DNA of 64,000 nucleotides, taken from Sphingosinithalassobacter sp. CS137. GTDB lineage: Bacteria; Pseudomonadota; Alphaproteobacteria; Sphingomonadales; Sphingomonadaceae. The DNA is taken from positions 1,394,501-1,458,500 of the forward strand of contig NZ_CP060494.1 in the NCBI RefSeq assembly GCF_014334115.1, read 5' to 3'. Positions within the stretch are counted from its first letter, which is position 1. Every line of letters starts with the position of its first letter. The position numbers and the translations under genes are program-made. Shown in pieces: positions 45,250-53,743 of the stretch. The notes beneath the pieces were generated by a model that saw only the letters and a program-made list of their open reading frames with translations, ran no database searches and was not told the origin of the DNA.

Positions 45250-45463
45250 TGCTTCCGCCTCCAGTGGCATTCTTGGGCGGACGACCGCGTTTGCGCTGCA
45301 CCGGCTCCGCCAGCTTCACCCCGCGCTTCGACAGCGCTTCCCGCAGCAGACACTCGACCTGCGCATTGACGCTGCGCAGGTCGCTCGCCGCCGAGCGCTC
45401 GATCGCGGCGTAGAGCGCCGGATCGAGCCGCAGGGGAAATGCCTTCTTCGGGGGTGCCGCCAC
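45239..45463 (-). CDS. ribbon-helix-helix (Arc/HicB-antitoxin-like) DNA-binding protein
   Basis: A 74-residue RHH protein: KAFPLRLDPALYAAIERSAASDLRSVNAQVECLLREALSKRG is the beta-strand plus two helices of the Arc/MetJ fold, with the strand FPLRL contacting DNA. The tail VQRKRGRPPKNATGG contains an AT-hook-like RGRPPK. There is no toxin gene beside it, so despite similarity to HicB-type antitoxins it is more likely the operon regulator; direct repeats over the SPFH promoter fit this. It lies between the SPFH and membrane protein genes. Confidence 0.85.
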   Translation of the reverse strand: MAAPPKKAFPLRLDPALYAAIERSAASDLRSVNAQVECLLREALSKRGVKLAEPVQRKRGRPPKNATGGGSNDR

Positions 45464-45480
45464 GCCAGCTCCTCAGCCGC

Positions 45481-46380
45481 TCACTGGTAGAGCGAGCCTG
45501 CATTCACCACCGGCTGGGTGTCGCGCTCCGAGCACAGCACCACCATCAGGTTCGAAACCATCGCCGCGCGGCGTTCGTCGTCGAGCTCGACCACATTCTT
45601 GGCCGAAAGCTGCTCGAGCGCCATTTCGACCATGCCGACCGCGCCCTCGACCAATGTCGCGCGTGCCGCCACCACTGCCTCGGCCTGCTGGCGCCGCAGC
45701 ATCGCCTGGGCGATCTCATAGGCATAGGCGAGATGGGTGAGCCGGCATTCCTCGATCGAGACGCCCGCGACCGCGACGCGTTCCTGCAGCTCGACCTTGA
45801 TCTCGTCGCTCACCACGTCGGCGTCGCCGCGCAGCGTGATCTTCGCATCCTCGAAATCGTCATAGGGGTAGCGCGAGCCGATCGCGCGCACGGCGCTTTC
45901 GATCTGGATGTTCACGAACTCGCGATAGTCGTCGACGTCGAACAGCGCCTGGGCGGTATCGGCGACGCGCCACACCACGTTCGATGCGATTTCGATCGGA
46001 TTGCCCCGCAGGTCGTTCACCTTCAGCCGCTCGGACGTGATGTTGTGGATCCGAACCGAGATCTTCTGCTTCGTGAGCCACGGCCAGGTCCAGCGCAGGC
46101 CGGTGGCGCGATCGGTGCCCCGATAATCGCCGAACAGCAGGATCGCCGCCGCCTGATTGGGCTGGAGGAGATAGAAGCCGACCGCGATGAACAAGACGGC
46201 CAGCGAGCCGATCCCGACCGCCACTGCGACCTGCCACTCGGGATAGCTGCCGAACTGCAGGCCGGCGAAGACGGTCGCGACGAGCAGCACGAACGCCAGC
46301 AGGAGCGGGATCCAGCCGCTCGAAGTATGTGCCGGGCGCTCTTTGCTGTTGCGCAGGGCGTGGGCAGCGAAGTCATTCAT
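45481..46380 (-). CDS. SPFH (band 7/stomatin-like) membrane protein
   Basis: A 299-residue protein with two N-terminal membrane helices (about 21-43 and 49-72) and a cytoplasmic or periplasmic SPFH domain: [68 protein letters not shown], then a helical tail with [40 protein letters not shown] proteins assemble into large membrane cages or rafts around proteases or other partners. RBS AAGGAGG precedes the ATG at 46380. It heads a five-gene operon. Confidence 0.92.
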   Translation of the reverse strand: MNDFAAHALRNSKERPAHTSSGWIPLLLAFVLLVATVFAGLQFGSYPEWQVAVAVGIGSLAVLFIAVGFYLLQPNQAAAILLFGDYRGTDRATGLRWTWPWLTKQKISVRIHNITSERLKVNDLRGNPIEIASNVVWRVADTAQALFDVDDYREFVNIQIESAVRAIGSRYPYDDFEDAKITLRGDADVVSDEIKVELQERVAVAGVSIEECRLTHLAYAYEIAQAMLRRQQAEAVVAARATLVEGAVGMVEMALEQLSAKNVVELDDERRAAMVSNLMVVLCSERDTQPVVNAGSLYQ

Positions 46381-46399
46381 GTCCGCCTCCTTAATTGTG

Positions 46400-46416
46400 A
46401 TATCGGATTTATATCG
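46400..46416 (-). promoter_or_regulatory. direct-repeat operator at the SPFH operon promoter
   Basis: Two copies of ATATCG (46400-46405 and 46411-46416) lie exactly 11 bp, one helical turn, apart, flanking a -10-like TATAAA on the minus strand (46413-46408). The spacing is typical of tandem ribbon-helix-helix dimers, and the operon encodes such a protein as its second gene. The -35 is unclear (TTGCCC, short spacer). Confidence 0.5.
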
Positions 46417-46455
46417 CAGGAGGGAATGGGGCAAGCGAAATCGGAAAGCCGCGCG

Positions 46456-47439
46456 TCAGGCGCCCGAGGCGCCCCGCCCGGACAGCGCCGGACGCGGGCG
46501 GGGCGGCCGGTCGCCTGGCGGCCAGCCTTCGCGCTGCCGGGTGCGGTCGCCGTCGGTTTCCTCGGTCTGGTCGTGGAACAGCAGCACCTGGGTGGGGAAA
46601 GGCAAGTCGATCCCGTGCGACTTTGCGGTCTCGTAGAGCGCCAGGATCACGCGGGCACGGGCGTGGACTGCGCTGGTACGCTGCGAATCGGTCCACCAGC
46701 GCACCTTGAGCACGACGGCACTGTCTTCGAGACTCCACGGCAGCACCTCGGGCGCCGGCTCGGCCACGATCCCCTCAAGGCCGCGGATCGCCTCGAGGAA
46801 CTTGCCGGCGGCCTCGGCCGGCCGGTCGCCGAAACCGATGCCGACGTCATATTCGTCGCGCCGCACCGGGAAGGCTGTATTGACCACGACGGGAGAGGTA
46901 TAGATGTCGGCGTTCGGGATGATCACTCGGCGCCCGTCATAGGTGCGCAGCAAGGTCGCCCGGCTTTCGATATGTTCGACCGTGCCTTCGAAGCCCTGCG
47001 CCTCGATCTGATCGCCCTGAAGGAAGGGGCGGCGCAGCAGGATCAGCACGCCCGCGAACAGATTCTGCAGAATGTCCTTGAACGCGAAGCCGATCGCGAC
47101 CGATCCGATGCCGAGCGCGGCGAGGATGTCTCCCGGATGCACCGTTGGGAAGATGATCGCGGCCGCCACCAGCAGCGCCGCCACCATGAGTCCGCCAAAA
47201 GCGAGCGACCCGAGCAGATTGCCGAGATCGGGGCGCCGCCGCCGGACCGCTATCCGCCGCACCAGCCGCGCCAGCAGCTTGCCCACGATCCACGCGAGCA
47301 GCAGGAAGATGAGCCCCGCGACCACGCTGGGAAGCTGGGCATAGAAGCCGTCGACCCAGCCCTCCATCGTCTCCGTTACCAGATCGACCGGTTCGCGCAG
47401 TCGGGCAGCGGTTTCGGTGGAGGTGGCGGCGACGGACAT
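46456..47439 (-). CDS. small-conductance mechanosensitive channel (MscS family)
   Basis: A 327-residue inner-membrane tension-gated channel. Three membrane helices precede the pore-lining TM3, whose Gly/Ala pattern shows in ALGIGSVAIGFAFKDILQNLFAGVLILLRRPF. The beta domain follows (GDQIEAQGFEGTVEHIESRATLLRTYDGRRVIIPNADI), then the alpha/beta vestibule. A Pro/Arg/Gly-rich tail of about 35 residues extends past the usual end. It sits between the pal terminator and the SPFH operon, on the same strand as both. Confidence 0.93.
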   Translation of the reverse strand: MSVAATSTETAARLREPVDLVTETMEGWVDGFYAQLPSVVAGLIFLLLAWIVGKLLARLVRRIAVRRRRPDLGNLLGSLAFGGLMVAALLVAAAIIFPTVHPGDILAALGIGSVAIGFAFKDILQNLFAGVLILLRRPFLQGDQIEAQGFEGTVEHIESRATLLRTYDGRRVIIPNADIYTSPVVVNTAFPVRRDEYDVGIGFGDRPAEAAGKFLEAIRGLEGIVAEPAPEVLPWSLEDSAVVLKVRWWTDSQRTSAVHARARVILALYETAKSHGIDLPFPTQVLLFHDQTEETDGDRTRQREGWPPGDRPPRPRPALSGRGASGA

Positions 47440-47480
47440 GGCAGGCCAATGCGGGGGCGGAGCGGCGGTTCCGCCAGCGC

Positions 47481-47515
47481 AACAAAAAGGGGAGACGCCG
47501 GCGGGCGCCTCCCCT
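47481..47515 (-). terminator. terminator at the end of the tol-pal operon
   Basis: On the minus strand AGGGGAG (47515-47509) pairs with CTCCCCT (47494-47488), extended inward by CGCC/GGCG after one mismatch. The hairpin is followed by TTTTTGTTGC. It lies about 25 bp after the pal stop. Confidence 0.8.
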
Positions 47516-47538
47516 CCCCGGATTCGTGCCGAACCGGC

Positions 47539-48048
47539 TCAGTTCAGGACGATGGTCACCGCGCGGCGGTTCTGCGCCCATGCCGACTCGTTCGAGCCGA
47601 GCGCCACGGGGCGCTCCTTGCCGTAGCTGATCGTCGTGATCCGTGCCGGCGAGACTCCACGCGCGGCGAGATAGTTCTTGGCCGAGTTGGCGCGACGATC
47701 GCCGAGCGCGAGGTTGTACTCGCGCGTGCCGCGTTCGTCGGCATGGCCTTCGATGGTGATGCGGCGGTTCGGATACTGGGCCAGCCAGCGCGCCTGGCTG
47801 TCGAGGATCGCGCGCGCCTCGGCATCGATGTCATGCTGGTCGAGCGCGAAATAGACGGTGTCACCCATCACCGAGCGCCGGAAATCCTCGGGCGAACCGG
47901 GGATGACGCCCGTCGTGGTGTCGCCACCCGGCGGCGGCGTGGGCGTGGTCGTGCCGGGGCTCGGCGGCAGCACCTCGGGGCGCTTCTTCGCGCAGCCCGC
48001 GGTTGCGAGCAGTGCGACGCCGATCAACAGAGTGGTCGTCTTCTTCAT
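47539..48048 (-). CDS. pal: peptidoglycan-associated lipoprotein
   Basis: A 169-residue outer-membrane lipoprotein. The signal MKKTTTLLIGVALLATAGC gives lipidated Cys19, then a Pro/Thr/Gly linker. The OmpA-like domain (about 60-169) has VYFALDQHDIDAEARAIL and ITIEGHADERGTREYNLALGDRRANSAKNYL, with the meso-diaminopimelate-binding Asp and Arg. It anchors the outer membrane to peptidoglycan and is relocated to the septum by TolQRAB. It is the last gene of the operon, 65 bp after tolB. Confidence 0.97.
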   Translation of the reverse strand: MKKTTTLLIGVALLATAGCAKKRPEVLPPSPGTTTPTPPPGGDTTTGVIPGSPEDFRRSVMGDTVYFALDQHDIDAEARAILDSQARWLAQYPNRRITIEGHADERGTREYNLALGDRRANSAKNYLAARGVSPARITTISYGKERPVALGSNESAWAQNRRAVTIVLN

Positions 48049-48113
48049 GGCCTTCCTCCTTGAAACCTCATCGCCCGAAGCTCGGGCTACTACGCGCAAC
48101 TCGCCGCCCCGGT

Positions 48114-49481
48114 TCACGGACGGAGCGGCCCCCAGCTCGGGTCCGATCCGCCGAGCGGAGTCGGAATACGACGCGCATTGACGCCAGTGAGGTCGACCGA
48201 CCAGACATCGGCGCCACCTCCCTGCCCGGCGCGGAAGAACATCAGGACGCGGCCGTTGGGCGACCAGCTGGGCCCCTCGTCTCCCCAGGCATCGGTCAGC
48301 AGCCGCTCGCCGGAGCCCGACGGACTCATCACGCCGATCCGGAACGCGCCGCCGCCCAGCCGGGTGAAGGCGATCAGGTCGCCGCGCGGGCTCCACACCG
48401 GAGTCGCATAGCGGCCGCCGCCGAAGCTGATCCGCTGCTGCCCCGAACCGTCTGCGTTCATCACATAGAGCTGCTGCGATCCGCCGCGATCGCTTTCGAA
48501 GACGATACGGCTGCCGTCGGGCGAATAGCTGCCGCCGGTGTCGATGCCCGGCGAATTCGTCAGCCGCTGCGGCGATCCGCCCGAGGCACTGACGCGGTAG
48601 ATGTCGGTATTGCCGCCCACCGCCATCGAGAACAGCACCCAGCGCCCGTCAGGCGAAAAGCGCGGCGCGAAGGTGAGGTTCGCATCGTCGACGAGCAGCC
48701 GCTGGCGGCCGCTGTCGAGATCATAGACGTACAGCGAGGGCCGATCGTTCTGATAGCTCATATAGACGATCGACTGATGGTTGGGCGCGAAGCGCGGCGT
48801 CAGCACGATCGACTGGCCGTTGGTCAGGAACCGATGGTTGGCACCGTCCTGGTCCATGATCGCCAGCCGCTTGATGCGCCGGTCTTTCGGCCCCGTTTCC
48901 GAGACATAGACGACGCGGCTGTCGAAATACGGGCCTTCGCCGGTGAGGCGGGTGTAGATCGCATCGGCGCACTTGTGGGCGGCGCGGCGCCAATCCCCTG
49001 CGGAAACGACGAAGCCCTGCCGCACCAGCTCGGTCTGCAGCGCCACATCGTACAGATAGCAGCCGACCGTCAGCCCATTGCCGCTCGCGCGTACATAGCC
49101 CTGCACCAGCGCCTGTGCGCGATTGCCGAACCAGAAGGTGAAATCGGGCGACGTGACTTCGGTATAGCCGATGCCGCGCGCCTGATTGGGCCCGATCGTG
49201 TTGAACAGGCCGGTGTTGCGCAGGTCCGCCTCGATCACCTCGGCGATCTGCCGTCCGAGATCGGTGGTCGAGCCCGCCGCCGTCTGCACATTCTGCGAGG
49301 TCGGCATCGCTGGAATGGCGATCACGAGATCGGAGGCGCCGCTCTCGTCGGTCACGTCTACCCGCAGCGGCGCATCCTGCGCAGGTGCGGTCGGGACGGG
49401 ATCGCGCAACGGAGTGTCCTGCGCCAGCGCTGGCGCTGCGGTGAACAGCGCTGCGGCGGCGAGGGCAAGGAACGTCTTCAC
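48114..49481 (-). CDS. tolB: Tol-Pal system periplasmic protein TolB
   Basis: A 455-residue periplasmic protein. The signal MKTFLALAAAALFTAAPALAQ is cleaved before DTP. The N-terminal domain (VIPAMPTSQ to IYTRLTGEGPYFDSR) is followed by a six-bladed beta-propeller with repeated PRFSPDGRWV-, GSYSPDGSRIVFESDRGG- and SPNGRVLMFF-type blades. It binds Pal and TolA. The start is GTG at 49481 in a GTGA overlap with tolA. Confidence 0.97.
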   Translation of the reverse strand: MKTFLALAAAALFTAAPALAQDTPLRDPVPTAPAQDAPLRVDVTDESGASDLVIAIPAMPTSQNVQTAAGSTTDLGRQIAEVIEADLRNTGLFNTIGPNQARGIGYTEVTSPDFTFWFGNRAQALVQGYVRASGNGLTVGCYLYDVALQTELVRQGFVVSAGDWRRAAHKCADAIYTRLTGEGPYFDSRVVYVSETGPKDRRIKRLAIMDQDGANHRFLTNGQSIVLTPRFAPNHQSIVYMSYQNDRPSLYVYDLDSGRQRLLVDDANLTFAPRFSPDGRWVLFSMAVGGNTDIYRVSASGGSPQRLTNSPGIDTGGSYSPDGSRIVFESDRGGSQQLYVMNADGSGQQRISFGGGRYATPVWSPRGDLIAFTRLGGGAFRIGVMSPSGSGERLLTDAWGDEGPSWSPNGRVLMFFRAGQGGGADVWSVDLTGVNARRIPTPLGGSDPSWGPLRP

Positions 49482-50284
49482 AGCGAAAGCCTCCTGTCAA
49501 AACTGGGCTCGATGACGCGCCAGGCGTCGTAATACTCATCAGGCAACCGGAACGGTGCCGCGAGCTCGACCGCACGTATAGCACGTTCGGCATGCAATTC
49601 CGTCTGCGCCCGGTTGCTGGGGGTGACTCCGGTCTGCTCCACCAGTTGCGGCCGCGCGGCGAGCGAACCGTCGCGATTGAGCCGCACGCGCAAGATCGTG
49701 ACCAGCCGGTCCGCGTCTGCGCCGGTCGGCGCAGTCCAGTGCGGCTTGAGCTGGCGGCGGATCTCGGCGACGAGCGCCGAACGGACCTGCGGGCCAAGCG
49801 TCGCCGCGGGAGGCGTCGTCGATTCGCTGCGCGAGGGCGTGTCCGAACGGCCGATCTCCAGCCCGTCGAGCCGTCCGGTCGGGCGGCGCGGCTGCTCGCG
49901 CGGGCGCTGCGCCGCCTTCGGGGCGGGCGGAGTCGGTCGGCGCGGCTCCGCCTTCTCGGCGGGGCGGGGGTCGGGTCGCGGCGCGGGCGCAGGCGGCTGC
50001 TGCCGCGGCTGGGGGGCCTGCTCGGGCTCGTCGGCAGGCTCGGGCGGCGCAGTATCCGGCTCGACCGGCGCTTCGACTTCGGAGAGCTGGGCGGCGGGCA
50101 CCTCGGCATCGGGCACTTGCGACATGCTTTCGAGCGCAACTTCGTCGGTCAGCGAGACTTCGATCGGCTGCTGCTTCAGCTCGACCGGATTCGGCGTGGT
50201 GAGAAAGCTCGCTGACAGCGCGCCGAACACCGCCGCATGGCCGATCAATGCAAGCCCGATGCCGGTGCCCTCCGTCCGGTCCAC
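49478..50284 (-). CDS. tolA: Tol-Pal energy transducer TolA
   Basis: A 268-residue protein linking TolQR to TolB/Pal. One N-terminal helix (GIGLALIGHAAVFGALSASFL) is followed by a Pro/Glu/Ala/Arg-rich spacer of about 115 residues, shorter and more proline-rich than the helical spacer of E. coli. A C-terminal TonB/TolA-like domain has VRSALVAEIRRQLKPHWTAPTGADADRLVTILRVRLNRDGSL. The start is GTG at 50284. Confidence 0.9.
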   Translation of the reverse strand: MDRTEGTGIGLALIGHAAVFGALSASFLTTPNPVELKQQPIEVSLTDEVALESMSQVPDAEVPAAQLSEVEAPVEPDTAPPEPADEPEQAPQPRQQPPAPAPRPDPRPAEKAEPRRPTPPAPKAAQRPREQPRRPTGRLDGLEIGRSDTPSRSESTTPPAATLGPQVRSALVAEIRRQLKPHWTAPTGADADRLVTILRVRLNRDGSLAARPQLVEQTGVTPSNRAQTELHAERAIRAVELAAPFRLPDEYYDAWRVIEPSFDRRLSL

Positions 50285-50295
50285 GCCGATCGCCC

Positions 50296-50742
50296 TTATT
50301 GCTCGCCGCCGCCGGTCGCGGCGGTAACGAGCGAGACGCGATTGAGTCCGGCGCGGTTGAGCTCGCCCATCACCTGCATCACCTTGCCGTATCCGAGCGC
50401 CTGATCGGCGCGGAGAAACACCTGTGGCGGGCGGGCCTCGGCGCCGGTGCGCTGGGCGATCTGATCGAGCAGCGGCGGCAGCGCGTCGGCGGCGACCGGC
50501 GCTTCGTCGACGAAGATGGCGCCGGTCTCGTCGATCGAGATCTGCACCGGCTGCTGGTCCTGCTCGAGCGCCTTCGCGCGGCTTTCGGGCAGGTTCACCG
50601 GCACGCCGGCGGTGAGCAGCGGCGCAGTGACCATGAAGATGATGAGCAGCACCAGCATCACGTCGACGAGCGGCGTGACGTTGATCTCGGCCATCGGCGC
50701 GCGCCGGCCCTTGCCACGCTGCGAAGGCAGCTGCATCGCCAT
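50296..50742 (-). CDS. tolR: Tol-Pal system protein TolR
   Basis: A 148-residue ExbD/TolR protein with one membrane helix. The proton-path Asp is in MAEINVTPLVDVMLVLLIIFMVTAP, and the periplasmic domain ends with RADQALGYGKVMQVMGELNRAGLNRVSLVT. Together with TolQ it forms the stator that harvests proton-motive force for outer-membrane constriction. The ATG at 50742 is preferred, although the frame is open upstream to 50832. Confidence 0.96.
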   Translation of the reverse strand: MAMQLPSQRGKGRRAPMAEINVTPLVDVMLVLLIIFMVTAPLLTAGVPVNLPESRAKALEQDQQPVQISIDETGAIFVDEAPVAADALPPLLDQIAQRTGAEARPPQVFLRADQALGYGKVMQVMGELNRAGLNRVSLVTAATGGGEQ

Positions 50743-50785
50743 CAGACGCCCCCTGCCCGCCGCAGAAACATGGTCCCGGCCGGTC

Positions 50786-51478
50786 TCACGTCTGCGCCTC
50801 CAGCTTGCGGCTGAGCGCGGCGTGGAAGCCATCGGCGAAGCGGTTCAGCCGCGCCTCGACCTTGTTGATCGAATGGCTGAAGCGATTGTAGGCGATCACC
50901 GCCGGGATGGCCGCGAACAGTCCGATCGCGGTTGCGAACAGCGCCTCGGCAATACCCGGCGCAACCACTGCGAGCGAGCTGTTCTGCTCCGCGGCGATCG
51001 CCGTGAAGCTGCGCATGATGCCCCACACCGTGCCGAACAGGCCCACGAACGGCGCGACCGAGCCCACGGTCGCCAGCACGTTGAGGCGATCCGACAGCCG
51101 ATCGATCTCCTGTGCCACCGTGGCGCCCATCGCCGTGGCCAGCCGCTCGCGCGTGCCGCTGCGATCCACTGTCGCGCCGGCGGTCGAGCGGCGCCATTCG
51201 GTGACTCCCGCCGAGAAGACGCGGGCAACAGCGATGTTGCGTCCGGCGATCCGGCGATGGAATTCGTCCATGTCGTCCGCCTCGCGATATTCCTGCTCGA
51301 ACTGGTCGGTCGATTTCCGCACCCCGCCGATGCGGATAACGAAGCTGATGATGATGCCCCATGTCCAGATACTGGCGAGCAGCAGGCCGAGCATCACGCC
51401 CTTCACCACCCAGTCCGCCTGCAGAAACAATGCGAACGGCGACATGGTCGCCGCGTCGGTCGTCGCGAGAAACTCCAT
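50786..51478 (-). CDS. tolQ: Tol-Pal system protein TolQ
   Basis: A 230-residue MotA/TolQ/ExbB protein with three membrane helices (about 20-45, 137-160 and 170-195). The helix pair SVAPFVGLFGTVWGIMRSFTAIA and GIAEALFATAIGLFAAIPAVIAYN carries the conserved pore residues. It forms a pentamer around TolR. It starts seven bases after ybgC ends and sits 43 bp before tolR. Confidence 0.97.
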   Translation of the reverse strand: MEFLATTDAATMSPFALFLQADWVVKGVMLGLLLASIWTWGIIISFVIRIGGVRKSTDQFEQEYREADDMDEFHRRIAGRNIAVARVFSAGVTEWRRSTAGATVDRSGTRERLATAMGATVAQEIDRLSDRLNVLATVGSVAPFVGLFGTVWGIMRSFTAIAAEQNSSLAVVAPGIAEALFATAIGLFAAIPAVIAYNRFSHSINKVEARLNRFADGFHAALSRKLEAQT

Positions 51479-51484
51479 CGAGGC

Positions 51485-51967
51485 TCAGTCCCCCTTCCAA
51501 ACCAATGGCGCGAACGCCTCCACCCAGGCGGCGGGTTGTCGGCGCGGCCGCCCGGACGGCGCCACGAACACCGCCTCGATCTCCACTTCCGCCACTATGA
51601 TCCCCGAACGCATGACTCGTTGATGAATGTCCACTGATGCACCGCGCAATTCGACGAGGCGGCTGACCACCGTCAGCGTGTCTCCAAGCCGCGCGGGCGC
51701 CCGATAGCGCAGCCGCGCGTCGCGGATCGCATAGGCGCCCTCGCCCGCCTCGAACGCAGCGCGCTGATCGACGCCCGCCGCGGCGAGCATATCCGATCGG
51801 GCACGCTCGAAGTAGCGCAGATAATTCGCGTGATAGACCACTCCGGTAAGATCCGTGTCCTCGAAATAGACACGCAGGACGAAGTGATGCTCGCCATCCT
51901 GGAAATGGCCGAGCGGCTCGAGCGGTGCGGCTTCCTGTCTCACGGCTGCGCGGGTAGCGAACGACAT
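51485..51967 (-). CDS. ybgC: tol-pal-associated acyl-CoA thioesterase
   Basis: A 160-residue hotdog-fold thioesterase. The catalytic Asp lies in RVYFEDTDLTGVVYHANYLRYFERARSDML, the 4-hydroxybenzoyl-CoA-thioesterase signature. It hydrolyses short or medium acyl-CoAs and is often linked to phospholipid metabolism. The ATG at 51967 is chosen over an open extension to 52069 because the extension runs into ruvB. It is first of the tol genes, 19 bp after ruvB. Confidence 0.94.
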   Translation of the reverse strand: MSFATRAAVRQEAAPLEPLGHFQDGEHHFVLRVYFEDTDLTGVVYHANYLRYFERARSDMLAAAGVDQRAAFEAGEGAYAIRDARLRYRAPARLGDTLTVVSRLVELRGASVDIHQRVMRSGIIVAEVEIEAVFVAPSGRPRRQPAAWVEAFAPLVWKGD

Positions 51968-51986
51968 GCTGACGGGGAAGCCGGCT

Positions 51987-53009
51987 TCAGTCGAACAGCC
52001 CGTCCTGCGCGCCCTGCGGCGGTTCGATGCCGAGATGCTTCCAGCCGGCGGCATTGAGGCAGCGTCCACGGGCAGTGCGGGCGACCAGGCCGAGCTGGAT
52101 CAGATAGGGCTCGATCACTTCCTCGATGGTGTCGCGCGGCTCGCTCAGACCGGCGGCGAGCGTCTCCACGCCGACCGGGCCGCCCTTGTAGATGTCGGCG
52201 ATCATGGTGAGATAGCGGCGGTCCATCGCATCGAGCCCGAGCGCATCGACCTCGAGCCGGTTGAGCGCCGCGTCCGCGGCCTTTGCATCGACCAGTTCCG
52301 CGCCAGCCACATTGGCGAAATCGCGCACCCGCCGAAGCAACCGGCCGGCGATGCGCGGCGTGCCCCGCGAGCGCCGCGCGATTTCCTGTGCACCATCGGC
52401 AGCGACGGGAAGGCCGAGCAGCGCCGCGGCGCGCGCGACGACCTTTTCCAGCTCGCCCACTGTATAGAATTGCAGCCGGATCGGAATGCCGAACCGGTCG
52501 CGCAGCGGCGTGGTGAGCAGCCCCTGACGCGTAGTGGCACCGACAAGCGTGAAGCGCGGCAGATCGATGCGGACCGACCGGGCGGACGGCCCCTCGCCGA
52601 TCATCAGATCGAGCGCGCGATCCTCCATCGCCGGATAGAGTACTTCCTCGACCGCCGGCGCCAACCGGTGAATCTCGTCAATGAACAGGACGTCGCCGTC
52701 CTCCAGATTCGTGAGCAGCGCGGCGAGATCGCCCGACTTGGCAATCACCGGGCCGGATGTCGCCCGAAAGCCGACGCCCATTTCCCGCGCCACGATCTGC
52801 GCCAGCGTGGTCTTGCCGAGCCCGGGCGGGCCGAAGAACAGCACATGGTCGAGCGCATCGCCGCGCGCCTTGGCGGCTTCGATGAACACGCGCAGATTCT
52901 CGCGCGCACTGCGCTGCCCGACGAATTCGTCGAGCGCCTTTGGGCGCAGCGCCGCGTCGACGTCGTCGGATCGGCGCTCCGGGGCGAGGATGCGATCGGG
53001 ATCGGTCAC
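51987..53009 (-). CDS. ruvB: Holliday junction branch migration helicase RuvB
   Basis: A 340-residue AAA+ motor that drives branch migration with RuvA. Walker A is GPPGLGKTT near residue 65, Walker [10 protein letters not shown], sensor [10 protein letters not shown], and the arginine-finger region SGRPSV-like [13 protein letters not shown]. The winged-helix C-domain has [34 protein letters not shown]. Start is GTG at 53009; a GTTC-N7-GTTC SOS box lies five bases upstream. It is separated from ruvA by a convergent gene and followed by ybgC at 19 bp, so it probably drives the tol operon too. Confidence 0.97.
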   Translation of the reverse strand: MTDPDRILAPERRSDDVDAALRPKALDEFVGQRSARENLRVFIEAAKARGDALDHVLFFGPPGLGKTTLAQIVAREMGVGFRATSGPVIAKSGDLAALLTNLEDGDVLFIDEIHRLAPAVEEVLYPAMEDRALDLMIGEGPSARSVRIDLPRFTLVGATTRQGLLTTPLRDRFGIPIRLQFYTVGELEKVVARAAALLGLPVAADGAQEIARRSRGTPRIAGRLLRRVRDFANVAGAELVDAKAADAALNRLEVDALGLDAMDRRYLTMIADIYKGGPVGVETLAAGLSEPRDTIEEVIEPYLIQLGLVARTARGRCLNAAGWKHLGIEPPQGAQDGLFD

Positions 53010-53013
53010 GTCC

Positions 53014-53028
53014 GTTCCCTAGCTGTTC
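53014..53028 (-). promoter_or_regulatory. candidate LexA (SOS) box upstream of ruvB
   Basis: GTTC-CCTAGCT-GTTC on the plus strand, that is GAAC-N7-GAAC toward ruvB. This exactly fits the direct-repeat LexA site of alphaproteobacteria. It is only five bases from the ruvB GTG, so it overlaps the leader or Shine-Dalgarno rather than the core promoter. Confidence 0.55.
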
Positions 53029-53116
53029 CTGAGGGCTGCTGTCGAGCGGTTCGAAGGCGACGCAAGCGTCTATAACATAGGGACTGATCTGATCGCACCG
53101 GCAACAGGAGTATCGC

Positions 53117-53743
53117 GTGACCCCGGTAGAACGGCTGTTCCTCGACCAGAAATCCCTGCAGTCCGCCATCGAAGCGCTCCACGCCATCTGCACCTCGCCC
53201 GAGCCGCCTCTGCGCGAAAGCCTCGCGCAGATCCGCTGGACCTTCGCCCGCACGCTGATGCGGCATCTTCAGCTCAAGGATCGTGTCGTCTACGCGCGGC
53301 TGCGCAATCACCCCGATCCGCTGGTCCAGGCGACCGGCGAACGGTTCCGCAGGGAAGCGTTCGAACTCTACGCGCGCTTCGAACAGCATTCCGAACGCTG
53401 GACCGCCGACGCCGTCGCCGCCGACTGGCAGACCTATCGGGCGATGGCGGCGCAGATGATCCGCATGCTGAACGATCGCGTCGCCCGGGAAGAGGCCGAG
53501 CTCCTGCCGCATCTCGATTCGGCGCCCGACCTTCCGGTGCTGCGGACCGAACAGGATCACAACTGGGCCGCCGCCGGATGGAAAATGCGCGCCTGGTTCG
53601 GCGTCGACCGCGAGGAGGCGATTCCGCCGGCCGCTATTTCGCCGCCTTCCGAAGCGCGCGCCGCACCAGCGCGTCGAGGCCTGCGCCCTCGCCCAGTTCT
53701 TCCCCTGCCGCCTTCACCGCCGCGCTCGCCTCGGCGGGTTTGA
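53117..53743 (+). CDS. hemerythrin-like domain protein, convergent and overlapping ruvA
   Basis: A 208-residue protein paralogous to that at 9498-9920. Shared parts are [23 protein letters not shown] and [22 protein letters not shown]. Where the other copy has HFFEHRELE, this one has LFLDQKSLQ, so the first His ligand is lost. The last 40 residues are Pro/Arg/Ser-rich because they are read antisense to the 3' end of ruvA; the overlap is 110 bases. The functional domain probably ends near residue 165 ([12 protein letters not shown]). It sits in the middle of the ruv cluster on the opposite strand. Confidence 0.7.
   Translation: MTPVERLFLDQKSLQSAIEALHAICTSPEPPLRESLAQIRWTFARTLMRHLQLKDRVVYARLRNHPDPLVQATGERFRREAFELYARFEQHSERWTADAVAADWQTYRAMAAQMIRMLNDRVAREEAELLPHLDSAPDLPVLRTEQDHNWAAAGWKMRAWFGVDREEAIPPAAISPPSEARAAPARRGLRPRPVLPLPPSPPRSPRRV

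Noticed and set aside
45239..45463. HicAB-type toxin-antitoxin locus
   Set aside because: Only an antitoxin-like ribbon-helix-helix gene is present. Neighbours are membrane proteins and no HicA-like dsRNA-binding toxin is encoded.
45439..48063. An 874-codon plus-strand open frame over the SPFH, mscS and pal genes
   Set aside because: The minus-strand genes are all recognised families with good starts. The long frame is an antisense shadow.
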